A stretch of 64,000 nt of DNA from Azospirillum sp. 412522 (GCF_019805165.1 NZ_RWIJ01000002.1:310001-374000), one strand, 5' to 3'. Counted from the stretch's first letter, positions 35,364 to 46,635 are shown. Translations and numbers: made by a program. Notes: a model not told the origin generated them from the sequence alone.

Positions 35364-36641
35364 TTACTCGGCAGCGGCCGGGGTGGGCAGGGCGCCGGCC
35401 TGTTCCTGCTCGTCTTCTTCCACGCCGATGGCGTTCTCCCACTTGGCGACCACCGTGGTGGCGATGCCGTTGCCCAGAACGTTGGTGGCGGTGCGGCCCA
35501 TGTCGAGGAAGTGGTCGATGCCCATGATCAGCAGCACGCCGGCCTCCGGCAGGTGGAACATCGGCAGCACGGCGGCAACCACCACCAGCGAGGAGCGCGG
35601 AACGCCGGCGATGCCCTTGCTCGACACCATCAGCACCAGCAGCATGACGATCTGCTGCTCGATGCTCAGCGGGATGCCGTAGGCCTGGGCGATGAACAGC
35701 GACGCGAAGGCCGTGTAGATCATCGAGCCGTCGAGGTTGAAGGAATAGCCGAGCGGCAGGACGAAGCCGATGACCCGCTCGCGCACGCCGAGCGCCTTCA
35801 GCTCCTCCATCACGCGGGGATAGGCGGATTCGCTGGAGGCGGTGGAGAAGCCCAGCAGCATGGGCTGGCGCATCGCCTTGACCACGCGGAACACGTCGCC
35901 CTTCAGCACGACGAAGCCGGCGAAGACCAGAACCGCCCACAGCACCGCCAGCGCCACGTAGAAGCTGCCCATGAACTTGCCGTAGACCAGCAGCACGCCC
36001 AGCCCCTGGGTCGTCACCACGTTGGCGACGGCGGCGAAGACGCCGATGGGGGCGAAGCGCATGACGTAGTCGGTGACCTTCAGCATCACCGGCACGACCT
36101 CTTCGATCGAGCGGGCGAGCAGGCCGGCCTTGGTGTCGCGCAGCTGGCCGATGGCGAGGCCGACGAAGACCGAGAAGATCAGGATCTGCAGGATCTCGTT
36201 GTTCGCCATCGCCTCGAAGAAGTTGCGCGGGAAGACGTGGGTCAGGAAATCCTTCAGGTTCAGGGCGGAGGTCTTCAGCCCGGCGCTGGCCGCCACGTCG
36301 GGCAGCGGCACGCCGACATTGGCGCCCGGATGCAGCAGGTTGGCGAAGATCAGCCCGATGAACAGCGACGCGAAGGACGCCATCAGGAACCAGCCGACCG
36401 CCTTGCCGCCGATGCGGCCGACGGTGCGGGCGTCGCCCATGCCGGCCATGCCGGCGACCAGGGTGGCGAAGATCAGCGGTGCGATGATCATCTTGATCAG
36501 GCGCAGGAAGATGTCCGTCACCATCGCGAAGTAGCCGGCGATCTCCTTTGCGGCGGCCGCGTCGAACAGGCTGTTGCAGACATAGCCGGTGACGATGCCC
36601 AGCAGCATGGCGACGATGATCAGCGTCGTCTGTTTGTTCAT
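35364..36641 (-). CDS. dctA: C4-dicarboxylate:cation symporter DctA
   Basis: This 425-residue inner-membrane protein of the DAACS family imports succinate, fumarate, malate and aspartate. Eight membrane helices and the re-entrant loop motifs are visible, with TASSESAYPRVMEELKALGV (serine-rich loop) near residue 275 and NLDGSMIYTAFASLFIAQ near 305. I prefer the ATG at 36641 over the GTG at 36656 because GAGG lies 9 bases before it. It follows aspA with a 128-base gap containing a hairpin and precedes dctB-dctD, so uptake, aspartate use and sensing are encoded together. Confidence 0.95.
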   Translation of the reverse strand: MNKQTTLIIVAMLLGIVTGYVCNSLFDAAAAKEIAGYFAMVTDIFLRLIKMIIAPLIFATLVAGMAGMGDARTVGRIGGKAVGWFLMASFASLFIGLIFANLLHPGANVGVPLPDVAASAGLKTSALNLKDFLTHVFPRNFFEAMANNEILQILIFSVFVGLAIGQLRDTKAGLLARSIEEVVPVMLKVTDYVMRFAPIGVFAAVANVVTTQGLGVLLVYGKFMGSFYVALAVLWAVLVFAGFVVLKGDVFRVVKAMRQPMLLGFSTASSESAYPRVMEELKALGVRERVIGFVLPLGYSFNLDGSMIYTAFASLFIAQAYGIPLSIEQQIVMLLVLMVSSKGIAGVPRSSLVVVAAVLPMFHLPEAGVLLIMGIDHFLDMGRTATNVLGNGIATTVVAKWENAIGVEEDEQEQAGALPTPAAAE

Positions 36642-36703
36642 GTCCTGATACCTCACCTTGACCCGCCCGCCTCACGCGCCGGCCGGGTTGCAATCGATGG
36701 GAA

Positions 36704-36742
36704 CCGGCCCCCTGGCTCTTTTGGAGCCGGAAACGGGGCCGG
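36704..36742. other. Two-part hairpin between aspA and dctA
   Basis: CCGGCCCC (36704-36711) pairs with GGGGCCGG (36735-36742), and the inner GGCTC/GAGCC stem closes on TTTTG. It is 28 bases after the aspA stop. It may partly terminate or process the transcript, or protect the upstream message. There is no U-run, so full termination is unlikely. Confidence 0.55.
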
Positions 36743-36769
36743 GTCGATGGAAGGAGCCGTTGGAACGGG

Positions 36770-38185
<1,416 letters not shown>

Positions 38186-38244
38186 CGGACGTTTCGCTCC
38201 CTTGGTTGAGACCGTCCCGTCTGCGCGGGACGCAACCGATAAGG

Positions 38245-38260
38245 AGCAACCGCCATGCCA
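38245..38260 (-). promoter_or_regulatory. Sigma-54 promoter for aspA-dctA-dctB-dctD
   Basis: Read on the minus strand, TGGCATGGCGGTTGCT matches TGGCACGNNNNTTGCW except for T at one position, with exact GG-N10-GC spacing. Transcription would start near 38234, about 50 bases before the aspA ATG. Confidence 0.85.
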
Positions 38261-38333
38261 GAGCGGGCGGGCAGGACGCCGCAGCCTAAATGACTGATCT
38301 TTCTGGATATGATTGCTGGTAAGAGCCGCGGTC

Positions 38334-38349
38334 GTCCGGATTTCCGAAT
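38334..38349. promoter_or_regulatory. Upstream activator dyad, site 2 (imperfect)
   Basis: GTCCGGA-TT-TCCGAAT is an imperfect dyad that matches the perfect site at 38366 in reverse orientation. The two centres are 32 bases apart, about three helical turns, and lie some 75-90 bases upstream of the -24 box, the usual place for DctD-type enhancer sites. Confidence 0.7.
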
Positions 38350-38365
38350 GCGCCCGCGACGAGGC

Positions 38366-38381
38366 GTTCGGAAATCCGAAC
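38366..38381. promoter_or_regulatory. Upstream activator dyad, site 1 (perfect)
   Basis: GTTCGGA-AA-TCCGAAC is a perfect dyad with 7-base arms. It resembles the CGGAAATCCG core of rhizobial DctD sites as I remember them. It lies at 106-121 bases upstream of the sigma-54 promoter and beyond the stop of the MOSC gene (38408). Confidence 0.75.
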
Positions 38382-38407
38382 AGGTCGCGCGGCCGGCCGG
38401 CGGCGGC

Positions 38408-39097
38408 TCATTCGCCGAGACGCTCGGTCCAGTCCTCCACCCTGCCGCTCTCCACCCGGCGGCGGGCCAGGGTGCGCCAGCCGGCTGCCAGCGGCTCCAG
38501 TGCCGCGATTCCAGCCAGGGTCCGGACATCGCCGGTGTCGTGGTAGAGCGCGCGGAGGATGCGCGACAGCGGCCAGTCGGGCAGGGGGCGCTCGATCAGG
38601 GCGACGTCGTCACCGACGGCGGCGATGCCTGGTTCCAGAACCCGGTAATACCATCCGGTCCTGCCGGTGGACTGCACCCGCCGCGCCATGTCCTTCACGC
38701 CGAAGTGATGGTTCAGCTTCCAGCAAGGCTGACGCCCCTGGCTGACCTGCACCGTCGCCGTGCCGACGCGAAAGACGTCGCCGATGCAGACCGTCTCCTC
38801 GGTCAGGCCGAGCGTGGACAGATTTTCGCCGAAGGCACCGACGGTTTCCAGCAGCGGAGTGGGGAAGGGCAGATCGCCGCGCCATGCCGCGTAATGGTCG
38901 AAGGGATAATGATGCACCGCCTTCTCCGGCCCTCCGTGAAAGCGGCGGTCGCCCTGCTCGTCGCCTTCGATGCCGGTCGGCCCTATGGTGATGGCGGTAT
39001 CGACCGGACGCTTGCCGATGGCACTGAACGTATCCGGCCGTCCGAACGGGACTGCCTTGCCGACCAGCAGGGCGGACAGTTTTGCGGGTTTCATCAT
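38408..39097 (-). CDS. MOSC domain protein, YiiM-like
   Basis: This 229-residue protein has a MOSC domain with PTGIEGDEQGDRRFHGG near residue 38, YPFDHYAAW, and the conserved cysteine in QGRQPCWKLNHHFG near 125. A C-terminal three-helix region follows, as in YiiM. YiiM-type enzymes transfer electrons through a molybdenum cofactor and detoxify N-hydroxylated bases. Whether this protein does so is inferred from similarity only. It stands alone, with an AT-rich gap upstream and the dct enhancer region downstream. Confidence 0.85.
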   Translation of the reverse strand: MMKPAKLSALLVGKAVPFGRPDTFSAIGKRPVDTAITIGPTGIEGDEQGDRRFHGGPEKAVHHYPFDHYAAWRGDLPFPTPLLETVGAFGENLSTLGLTEETVCIGDVFRVGTATVQVSQGRQPCWKLNHHFGVKDMARRVQSTGRTGWYYRVLEPGIAAVGDDVALIERPLPDWPLSRILRALYHDTGDVRTLAGIAALEPLAAGWRTLARRRVESGRVEDWTERLGE

Positions 39098-39689
39098 TGG
39101 CCCTTCTCCATTCTCATGACGTCCGGCTCTCCTGCGCCGCCCAAACCGTCGTCTCCACCGTCGCGACGTTACGCATGATCTCCCTTATCGCCGGCCGGTT
39201 GCCGCCCGCCAAGACGCCACTGTGGTGGATCAGCAATGCCCAGGGTACATCGATGGGCCTCGCCCAACGAAGAAGCATTGGCAATTCGGCTTTCCCCTCG
39301 CAATTTGCATGTCAAAAATGACGCATACCAAGGAAGATATTTTATTGAAATAGCGTCTGAACATATTAGGGAATTAATTGATTTTCATAAATCACAGCAA
39401 CTACCGCAATAATTCAAAATATAAAACTGTAATAATCGATTTATTGTGTTTGGTGACGTGTTGAATAGCATCTTTTATCGTAAATATTATTAAATTTTTT
39501 TGGAAATGATAGATGATTTAGAGAATTTTCTGATGAATAACTTATTGGCGTTGTCGTGCAATCGCGCCGAATCCATCGATCGGTAGGCTGCTGCAGAACT
39601 CTGGATCGGCCGAATTCAGCCAGTCCGGCTGGCATGTCCGATGCAAACCAGAATGGAGAGTGTGCAAACAGGGAAAGAGGGAGGATTAG
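39098..39689. other. 592-base gap with AT-rich island (about 39320-39580)
   Basis: The centre of this gap is strikingly AT-rich (for example TAAATATTATTAAATTTTTT near 39481) in an otherwise very GC-rich region. No credible frame on either strand runs through it. It lies upstream of a chemoreceptor gene and ends with a sigma-54-like promoter. It could be an enhancer/bending region, a binding site for an H-NS-like silencer, or the scar of horizontally acquired DNA. Confidence 0.6.
39630..39645 (+). promoter_or_regulatory. Sigma-54-like promoter before chemoreceptor gene
   Basis: TGGCATGTCCGATGCA agrees with TGGCACGNNNNTTGCA at 10 of 12 fixed positions and keeps GG-N10-GC spacing (GG 39631-39632, GC 39643-39644). 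It lies 44 bases before the chemoreceptor ATG. Confidence 0.6.
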
Positions 39690-41732
39690 ATGACCCGGTT
39701 CACGGTCAGCGTCCGCACTGGCGGAGCATTCGCGAACATCAAGATCGGCCGGAAGATCGCCATCGGCTTCGGCTCCGTCCTGATGATCATGGGTGGGCTC
39801 GCGGGAAAGAGTCTCCTGTCCTTCAACGATGTCTCCGATCAGTTCGAAACCTACGCGCACCGTGTCTCGGTCATGGACGTCGCCTCCGAGATCGAGATGG
39901 AGGTGCTGGCCATGCGCGGCGCGGTGCGCGAGTTCGCGTTGAGCGGCGATGCGAACCGCGAAGCAATGGCGCACCAAGCGATCGACAGGCTGCACGGCAG
40001 CTTCGGGACGGCTGCAGGACTCGTCCGCGATCCGGAGATGAAATCCAGGCTCATCCACGCGAAGGAGCAGGTCGACCTCTATATCGACGGCTTTCAACGG
40101 GTCGTGCCGATGCAGCATGAGTTGATGGAGCTGGTGGCCGGAACCCTGGACCCCTTGGGACTGCAGGCCCGCATCGGCCTGGAGATGATTCGAAAGGAGG
40201 CGAAGGAAGCCGGCGATGCCGTTTCGATCGCCCACGCCTGGGAAGGGACGGAGTTGCTGATGCTCGGCCGGTTGTCAGCCAACAAGATGCTGGCGCGACA
40301 CGACGACGAGTCCGCCAGGAAGGCCGATGAGGCCTTCACCGCGTTTGGAGAGCTGCTTCCCAGGCTGGCCGCCGCTGCCTGGGAGCGACCCTATGCGGCG
40401 AAGGTCAAGGATCTCCGAGCCACACTGCTGCGTTACCGCACCGCCTTCGCGCGGGCGAAGGAACTCAGTCACGCGGTCACCGCGCTGATCAACGGCGAGA
40501 TGACCCGGGCCGGCACCATGGTCACGGAAGAAGCCGAAACGATCAGCAAGAATGCCCTGGCGGAGACGAACCGGATCCGCCAATCGACGCAAACCGGCAT
40601 CGAGGGAACCGAGGCGCTGATCCTGCTGTTGTCGGCCGGCGGCCTTCTGGCGGGACTGATATGCGCCAGCCTGATCAGCCGCGCGATCACCCGGCCGGTG
40701 ACCGCCATGACCGGCACCATGCGGGATCTCGCTGACGGCAGGCTGGACGTCGCCGTTCCGGGCGCGGGCCGGAAGGACGAGATCGGCGCCATGGCCGCCG
40801 CGGTGACGGTGTTCAGGGAGAATGCGATCACGGCGCGGCGCCTGGAAGCGGAACAGCGGGACGAACAACAGCGCAAGCAGGTCCGGGCCGCCAGCGTCGA
40901 CCGGTTGGTGGCCGGATTCGAAGACACCGTCGCCGAGATCCTGCGCAGCGTGGCCGAAGCCTCGACCGAACTGGACAGCACCGCCCAATCGATGACCGCC
41001 ACCGCGGAGCAGACCACCCGCCAGTCGACCGCGTCGGCCGGCGCGGCGGAGCAGACCTCCGCCAATGTGCAGACGGTCGCCACCGCCGCCGAGGAGATGG
41101 CGGCCTCGCTGCAGGAAATCGCACGGCAGGTCACGCGATCCTCCGCCATCGCCGGCGAAGCGGTCGCTCAGGCCGAGAACACCGACGCCACGGTGCGCGG
41201 GCTGGCGGACGCCGCCCAGAAGATCAGCGACGTGGTGGCGCTGATCTCCAGCATCGCCGCGCAGACCAATCTGCTGGCTCTGAACGCCACCATAGAGGCC
41301 GCCCGCGCCGGCGAGCATGGCAAGGGCTTCGCCGTCGTCGCCTCCGAGGTGAAGCATCTGGCCGGTCAGACCGCCCGGGCCACAGACGAGATCGCCGGCC
41401 AGATCGCCGCGATCCAAACTGCGACCGGCGGGGTGGTCGAGGTGATCCGCATGAATTCCGGCATGATCCGGCAGATGAACGAGATCACCACGGTCATCGC
41501 TTCCGCGGTGGAGGAGCAGAATGCCGCGACCGGCGAGATCACGCGCAACGTGACCGAAGCCGCGGTCGGGACGCAGGAGGTTTCCCGCAACATCCAGCAG
41601 GTGATGGAAGCGACCGGCCAGACCGGCGCCGCCGCGGCCCAGGTTCTTGGTGCGGCGCAGCAATTGTCGCAACAGTCGGAATCACTGCGTTCGAACGTCG
41701 AGAACTTCCTGGCGAACATCCGCGCGGCTTGA
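39690..41732 (+). CDS. Methyl-accepting chemotaxis protein
   Basis: The 680-residue protein has a membrane helix at about residues 28-47, a long helical sensor region of roughly 255 residues (four-helix-bundle type, HBM-like in length), and a second helix near 305-330. A HAMP domain ([20 protein letters not shown]) follows, then the signalling domain with the hairpin [24 protein letters not shown] tip near 530. The C-terminal half is closely similar to the chemoreceptor at 4355-6457; the sensor halves are not. GGGAGGA lies just before the ATG. A sigma-54-like promoter lies upstream. Confidence 0.93.
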   Translation: MTRFTVSVRTGGAFANIKIGRKIAIGFGSVLMIMGGLAGKSLLSFNDVSDQFETYAHRVSVMDVASEIEMEVLAMRGAVREFALSGDANREAMAHQAIDRLHGSFGTAAGLVRDPEMKSRLIHAKEQVDLYIDGFQRVVPMQHELMELVAGTLDPLGLQARIGLEMIRKEAKEAGDAVSIAHAWEGTELLMLGRLSANKMLARHDDESARKADEAFTAFGELLPRLAAAAWERPYAAKVKDLRATLLRYRTAFARAKELSHAVTALINGEMTRAGTMVTEEAETISKNALAETNRIRQSTQTGIEGTEALILLLSAGGLLAGLICASLISRAITRPVTAMTGTMRDLADGRLDVAVPGAGRKDEIGAMAAAVTVFRENAITARRLEAEQRDEQQRKQVRAASVDRLVAGFEDTVAEILRSVAEASTELDSTAQSMTATAEQTTRQSTASAGAAEQTSANVQTVATAAEEMAASLQEIARQVTRSSAIAGEAVAQAENTDATVRGLADAAQKISDVVALISSIAAQTNLLALNATIEAARAGEHGKGFAVVASEVKHLAGQTARATDEIAGQIAAIQTATGGVVEVIRMNSGMIRQMNEITTVIASAVEEQNAATGEITRNVTEAAVGTQEVSRNIQQVMEATGQTGAAAAQVLGAAQQLSQQSESLRSNVENFLANIRAA

Positions 41733-41841
41733 CGATTCCCTGCCGAGCCGGGCTCCCTTGCGGGGCTGGCGGTCGGGATGACGCTGCCGGATACTGCCTG
41801 CTCGCGAAACCGTCGATATCCTCACGGAGCCTGCCGCCGCC

Positions 41842-42621
41842 ATGCCCGCCTTTGCCGCCAACCTGACGATGATGTTCACGGAGTGGCCGTTCCTCGACCG
41901 CTTCGACGCCGCCGCCGATGCCGGGTTCCGGGCGGTCGAATATCTCTTCCCCTACGACCACGCGCCGGACGCGGTCGCCCGGCGGCTGGAGCGCAACGGC
42001 CTGACCCAGGCGCTGTTCAACATGCCGCCCGGCGACTGGGCGGCCGGCGAGCGCGGTCTGGCCGCCCTGCCGGACCGGTTCGACGAGTTCCGCGCCGCGG
42101 TGGCCAAGGCTCTGGACTATGCCGAGGCGACGGGCTGCCGCCGGCTGCACATGATGGCCGGGCTGGCCGATCCCGCCGACCCGGCGGCGCTCGACGCCTA
42201 CCGCCGCGCCGTTCGCCATGCCGCGGAAGCCTTGGCCGGGCGCGGACTCGAGCTGCTGCTGGAGCCGATCAACGGCCGCGACATGCCCGGCTATTTCCTG
42301 AACGACTTCGGCCTCGCCGAGCGGCTGATCGCCGAGGACGGGCTGCCCAATGTCCGGCTCCAGTTCGACCTCTACCACCGCCAGATCCTCCATGGCGACG
42401 TGACCATGGCGCTGCGCCGGCTGCTGCCGCTGACGGGCCATATGCAGATCGCCTCCGTGCCCTCGCGCAACGAGCCCGACGGCGAGGAGCTGAACTGGCC
42501 CTTCCTGTTCGGCGAACTCGACCGGCTGGGCTATGGCGGGTTCGTCGGCTGCGAATACCGGCCGCGCGCCGCCACGCTGGACGGGCTGGGTTGGTTCGCC
42601 CCGTTCCGCGCGGCGGGGTGA
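41842..42621 (+). CDS. Hydroxypyruvate isomerase-like TIM-barrel enzyme
   Basis: This 259-residue protein of the AP endonuclease 2/xylose isomerase-like superfamily matches Hyi and OtnI, with the opening ANLTMMFTEWPFLDRFDAAADAGF, Glu141 in LLLEPING and Glu238 in GCEYRPR. These glutamates hold the metal and act in isomerisation. It would interconvert hydroxypyruvate and tartronate semialdehyde, or a 2-oxotetronate. No glyoxylate-pathway gene is adjacent, so the substrate stays open. Confidence 0.85.
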   Translation: MPAFAANLTMMFTEWPFLDRFDAAADAGFRAVEYLFPYDHAPDAVARRLERNGLTQALFNMPPGDWAAGERGLAALPDRFDEFRAAVAKALDYAEATGCRRLHMMAGLADPADPAALDAYRRAVRHAAEALAGRGLELLLEPINGRDMPGYFLNDFGLAERLIAEDGLPNVRLQFDLYHRQILHGDVTMALRRLLPLTGHMQIASVPSRNEPDGEELNWPFLFGELDRLGYGGFVGCEYRPRAATLDGLGWFAPFRAAG

Positions 42622-42637
42622 CGGACCGGCGCCGCGG

Positions 42638-43654
42638 TCACGCGGCGGTGAGCACGATCTTGCCCTGGATATGGCCCCTGGCGGCGCGCTGGTGGGCCTG
42701 CCGCGCTTCCGCCAGCGGGAAGACGCTGTCGACCACGACGCGGACGGTGCCATTGTCGAGGAGTTTGGCGATCTCCGTCAGCTGCGCGCCGTTCGAGCGG
42801 ACCTGCGTCGCCGAGACGGTGATGCCCAGGTCCTTCGCCTCGGCTGCGGCGGCGAAGCCCAGCGGAAAGATCGGGAACAGCGCGCCGCCGCGCTTCAGCG
42901 TCGGCAGGAAGCGGGCGCTGGCCGGGCCGCCGACCGCATCGACGACGAGATCGACCCCGCGCACGACATCCTCGGCCCTGGTCTTCGTGTAGTCGATGAC
43001 CTCGTCGGCGCCGAGATCGCGCAGCAGCGCCTCATGCCGGCCGGAAGCGACGGCGATGACGCGCGCGCCCTGCCATTTCGCGAGCTGCAGGGCGAGATGC
43101 CCGACGCCGCCCGCGGCACCGTTGACCAGCACCGTTTTGCCGGCGAGCGGCACCGGCCGATGCCGGTCCGGTTGGAGCGGGTTCGCCTCCTCATGGCCGA
43201 GATCGATCAGGAACTGCCAAGCGGTGAGCAGCGACATCGGCGCCGCGGCAGCCTGAACATGGTCGATCCCGGCCGGTTTGCGCCCGATGTCCGTGACCGG
43301 TGCGCTGACATACTGGGCGTAGGCCTGCCCCTCCCCGGAAAGCCCTGCGGGGAAGCGGACCATCGAATAGACCTCGTCCCCGACGGCGACCGTATCGACA
43401 TCGTCGGCGACCGCCTCGACGATGCCGGACACGTCCGTTCCCAGGATGACGGGGAAGGACACCTGCGGCCGCCATTCCGGCGGAAGCATCCGGTAGCCGT
43501 CGCGCAGATACCAGTCGGGAGGGTTGAGGCCGACCGCCTGGACGCGGATCACCACCTCGCCGGGCTTCGGTTCGGGCTTCGGCGCATCTTCGTAGACCAG
43601 AACCTCCGGTCCGCCGAAGCCATGCATCCGGACCGCCTTCATCATCTCGCCCAT
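42638..43654 (-). CDS. NADP-dependent zinc-independent oxidoreductase (quinone oxidoreductase/MDR family)
   Basis: The 338-residue protein is a medium-chain dehydrogenase/reductase with KAVRMHGFGGPEVLVYED at the start, VGLNPPDWYLRDG, and the nucleotide motif GAAGGVGHLALQLAKWQGA near residue 155. It lacks the catalytic-zinc cysteine and histidine set, so it belongs with the quinone-oxidoreductase-like enzymes. I chose the ATG at 43654 since AGGAG lies 7 bases upstream. It is divergent from the LysR gene, which probably controls it. Confidence 0.87.
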   Translation of the reverse strand: MGEMMKAVRMHGFGGPEVLVYEDAPKPEPKPGEVVIRVQAVGLNPPDWYLRDGYRMLPPEWRPQVSFPVILGTDVSGIVEAVADDVDTVAVGDEVYSMVRFPAGLSGEGQAYAQYVSAPVTDIGRKPAGIDHVQAAAAPMSLLTAWQFLIDLGHEEANPLQPDRHRPVPLAGKTVLVNGAAGGVGHLALQLAKWQGARVIAVASGRHEALLRDLGADEVIDYTKTRAEDVVRGVDLVVDAVGGPASARFLPTLKRGGALFPIFPLGFAAAAEAKDLGITVSATQVRSNGAQLTEIAKLLDNGTVRVVVDSVFPLAEARQAHQRAARGHIQGKIVLTAA

Positions 43655-43746
43655 CACAGTCTCCTCGTGAGCACATCGGAACTGGAGAAGCATATGAGTG
43701 GCGGGATGGCGTTGATAATCGGCCTTGATGACGCTTCAATAGTGCC

Positions 43747-44682
43747 ATGAAGGAACGAATCATCCTCGACCGCCTGACCGGGCTGATCGCCTTCGCGCGC
43801 GCCGGTTCGCTGGGCAGCTTCGCCGCCGCCGCCCAATCCCTGTCGATCTCGCCGTCCGCCGTCAGCAAGAGCGTGCAGCGGCTCGAACAGCGGCTGGGCG
43901 TTTCGCTGTTCACCCGCACGACCCGGTCCTTGACCCTGACGGCGGAGGGCCGCGAGCTGCATGACCGGGCGCTGCGGCTGCTGCGCGACGCGGAGGAGAT
44001 CGAGCAGGCGGCGATGGCGGCCCGCTCGGAGCCGTCCGGCATCCTGCGCGTGGCGGCGCCCCTGCCGATGGGCGTCCATGTGATCGCCCCGGCCTTGCCG
44101 GCCTTCCGCCGGCTGCACCCCAAGGTGACGGTCGATCTGCGGCTGAACGACCGGATGGTCGACCTCATCGAGGAGGGGATCGACGTCGCCGTGCGCATCG
44201 GCGAACTGGCGGATTCAAGGCTGCTGTCGCGCCGGCTGGCGCCGCACCGGCTCTGCTGCTTCGCCTCGCCGGCCTATCTGGCCGAGCGCGGCACGCCGGC
44301 CCATCCGGACGCGCTGGAGGGGCACGACACCGTCAGCCTCCGCTACCAGAGCACGGGCCAGACCCTGCGCTGGCCTTTCCGGATCGGCGACCGGATCGTG
44401 GAGATCGTGCCGCCGTCCGGCGTCGTCGTCGACGTGAGCGACGCGCTGGTGGCGGCATTGGCGAGCGGCGGCGGCATCGGCATCGCCGCGACCTTCCTCA
44501 CCGCCCCTTATGTGGCACGCGGCGAACTGGTCCCCATCCTGTCGGACTTCGCCGTCGAGCGGCACAACATCACGGCGCTCTGGCCCGAAAGCCGCCGCAC
44601 CAACCCGGCGGTGCGCGCCTTCCTGGACCTGCTGCAGACGGTGTTTCAAGAGCGGATGACGGCGGCCCGCTTCCCGGCATGA
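43747..44682 (+). CDS. LysR-family transcriptional regulator
   Basis: The 311-residue regulator has the LysR N-terminal helix-turn-helix ([37 protein letters not shown], about 13-50) and a periplasmic-binding-like effector domain ([25 protein letters not shown]). It resembles the CrgA/DsdC-like subgroup whose members often control an adjacent oxidoreductase. It is divergent from that gene and its 3' end overlaps the convergent MFS gene by 37 bases. Confidence 0.92.
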   Translation: MKERIILDRLTGLIAFARAGSLGSFAAAAQSLSISPSAVSKSVQRLEQRLGVSLFTRTTRSLTLTAEGRELHDRALRLLRDAEEIEQAAMAARSEPSGILRVAAPLPMGVHVIAPALPAFRRLHPKVTVDLRLNDRMVDLIEEGIDVAVRIGELADSRLLSRRLAPHRLCCFASPAYLAERGTPAHPDALEGHDTVSLRYQSTGQTLRWPFRIGDRIVEIVPPSGVVVDVSDALVAALASGGGIGIAATFLTAPYVARGELVPILSDFAVERHNITALWPESRRTNPAVRAFLDLLQTVFQERMTAARFPA

Positions 44683-45899
44683 TGGCGGCGGCGGGCGTTG
44701 ACCAGGATATCGCCGCCCAGCGCGACCGTCAGGGCGACGGCACCGCACAGGAAGACCGCGGCATAGCTCTGGCCGCTGTGGGTGAAGAGATAGGAGTATC
44801 CGTAGCCGCCCAGCGCCTGGAACAGGGCGAAGGCGGTGGTGGCCCGGCTCCAGGCCGCGCGCTGTTCGGTCTGGCTGTGCGGCAGCAGTTCGTGGATGCG
44901 GCCCAGCACCAGGGGAACCACGCCCGGCGTCAGGGCGCCGATGATCACCGTGGCGACACCGACCACCAGCGGGCTGCCGCTGACCGCCAGGGTGGCGGCG
45001 GCGACCGCCTGGAGCAGCAGGGCGATCCGGTAGGCCGCGCCATAGCCGACCCGGTCGGCCAGCGAACCGGCGGCGACCGGCCCGGCCACCGACGCCACGC
45101 CATAGAGGACCCAATAGAGGGAGCCGATGTCCGCGCCATGGCCCAGGCCGCGGGCGACGTAGTCGACCAGCAGCAGCATCACCGGCACCAGCCCCAGGGC
45201 GTTCAGCGCATACTCGGCGTAGAGCGTGCGCAGGACACCCCCTTCATGCTTCGGGGCATGCTCCACCGCCGGGGTGGCGACGCCCTGCGGTACCGCCGAA
45301 GTCGGCCAACCGAACCATGACAGCGCGGTCAGCAGCAGCGACAGCCCGCCCAGCCCCAGCCATGTCTCATGCAGCCCGAGCCGCATCAGCGCCGGCACGG
45401 CGGTGCCCGACGCGGCGATGCCCAGCCCGATGCCCAGGAAGATCATCCCGCTGACGAAGCCGCGCCGCGCCGCCGGGATGTGGGGCAGGATGCTGGTCGC
45501 CACCAGGACCATGATGGCGCCCCCGGCAAGGCCCGAGACGAAGCGCCAGCCGAAGAACCAGGCCAGCGACAGCGGATAGGCGCAGGCGATGAAGGCGAGG
45601 GACGTCGCCAGCATCAGCAGCCGCAGCAGCGCCCGGTTGGGCAGCAGCCCGGCCAGCGGCCGGCCGAGCAGGGCGCCTGCGAGATAGCCGGCGAAATTGG
45701 CCGCCCCCAACGTCACGGCATCGCCTGCGGAGAACCAGTGCGCCTCGATCAGCGAGGGGACGAGCGGCGAATAGGCGAAGCGTGCCAAGCCGATGGCGAC
45801 GAGGCTGCCCGACATGCCGGCAATCGTCGCCATCCAGGCGGCCCTGTCGAGACGGTCTTTTGGGCGGCTCGTCACCGCGGCTGCGGAAGTCGTGCTCAT
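44646..45899 (-). CDS. MFS transporter, YbfB/YjiJ family
   Basis: The 417-residue membrane protein has about twelve helices and the YbfB/YjiJ opening ([17 protein letters not shown] near residue 37). It exports an unknown compound. It follows the TetR gene on the same strand with an 88-base gap, and the TetR protein is its likely repressor. The 3' end overlaps the LysR gene on the other strand. Confidence 0.88.
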   Translation of the reverse strand: MSTTSAAAVTSRPKDRLDRAAWMATIAGMSGSLVAIGLARFAYSPLVPSLIEAHWFSAGDAVTLGAANFAGYLAGALLGRPLAGLLPNRALLRLLMLATSLAFIACAYPLSLAWFFGWRFVSGLAGGAIMVLVATSILPHIPAARRGFVSGMIFLGIGLGIAASGTAVPALMRLGLHETWLGLGGLSLLLTALSWFGWPTSAVPQGVATPAVEHAPKHEGGVLRTLYAEYALNALGLVPVMLLLVDYVARGLGHGADIGSLYWVLYGVASVAGPVAAGSLADRVGYGAAYRIALLLQAVAAATLAVSGSPLVVGVATVIIGALTPGVVPLVLGRIHELLPHSQTEQRAAWSRATTAFALFQALGGYGYSYLFTHSGQSYAAVFLCGAVALTVALGGDILVNARRRHHAGKRAAVIRS

Positions 45900-45987
45900 G
45901 GTCGTGCGTCCCTGTTGACGGCGCCGCGGCTGCGGCCCGCCCGGTTGCCGGGAAGACTGGGAATGGAGGGTCGGAAAGGGAAAGCGG

Positions 45988-46590
45988 TCAGGAATCCGGC
46001 ATCGGTGGCAAGCCCAGGCTGGCCAGGGCGGCGCGGGCCGCCCCTTCCAGCAGGCTGCGCTCGGGACGGACGCGGGCCAGCACGCGGATCCCCAACAGGG
46101 TGGAGAAGAGCAGGCGGGCCGCGTCGTCGGCGTCGATGCCGGCGGGAATTTCGCCGCTCTCCCGTCCTGTGACGATGCAGCGGCGGAAGAAATCTTCGAT
46201 GGTCATCAGTTCCGCGTTCAGGTAGTCGCGCATGTCCGGGTCGGCCGGCGTGACTTCCAGCGCGGAATTGACCAGCAGGCAACCCCGCCGACAGCCGTCG
46301 CCGAGCGAGCGCTCGATACTTTCCCGCAGGAAGCCGGCGATGGCGGCGGCAGGCGACGGGGCCGCCTCGTGCCGGGCGATGCGGGCGCGCAGCGAACCGT
46401 CGAGGTAATGCTCCAGCGAGCGGCGGAACAGCGCCCGCTTGTCGCCGAAGGCATTGTGGATGCTGGCGAGCGTCATCTGCATGCTTTCCGCCAGCTCGCG
46501 GGTGGAGGTCGCCTCGTAGCCCTGGGTCCAGAAGCGGTCCACCGCCGCGTCCAGCACCGCCGTTTCGTCGAACTTCCTCGGCCGAGCCAT
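45988..46590 (-). CDS. TetR-family transcriptional regulator
   Basis: This 200-residue repressor opens MARPRKFDETAVLDAAVDRFWTQGYE and has the helix-turn-helix TSTRELAESMQMTLASIHNAFGDKRALF (about residues 29-56). The C-terminal ligand domain is of the TetR_C_33/AcrR-like type. It is upstream of the MFS gene on the same strand. A 22-base inverted repeat 24 bases before the start codon is a likely operator, so it would control itself and the exporter. Confidence 0.92.
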   Translation of the reverse strand: MARPRKFDETAVLDAAVDRFWTQGYEATSTRELAESMQMTLASIHNAFGDKRALFRRSLEHYLDGSLRARIARHEAAPSPAAAIAGFLRESIERSLGDGCRRGCLLVNSALEVTPADPDMRDYLNAELMTIEDFFRRCIVTGRESGEIPAGIDADDAARLLFSTLLGIRVLARVRPERSLLEGAARAALASLGLPPMPDS

Positions 46591-46613
46591 CGCTTCCGCC
46601 TCCCGGTCCCACG

Positions 46614-46635
46614 TTTTAGATCGTATGATCTAAAA
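46614..46635. promoter_or_regulatory. TetR operator candidate, inverted repeat TTTTAGATC/GATCTAAAA
   Basis: Perfect 9-base arms (46614-46622 and 46627-46635) around GTAT, 24 bases upstream of the tetR start codon. The length and symmetry fit a TetR dimer site. Confidence 0.75.
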
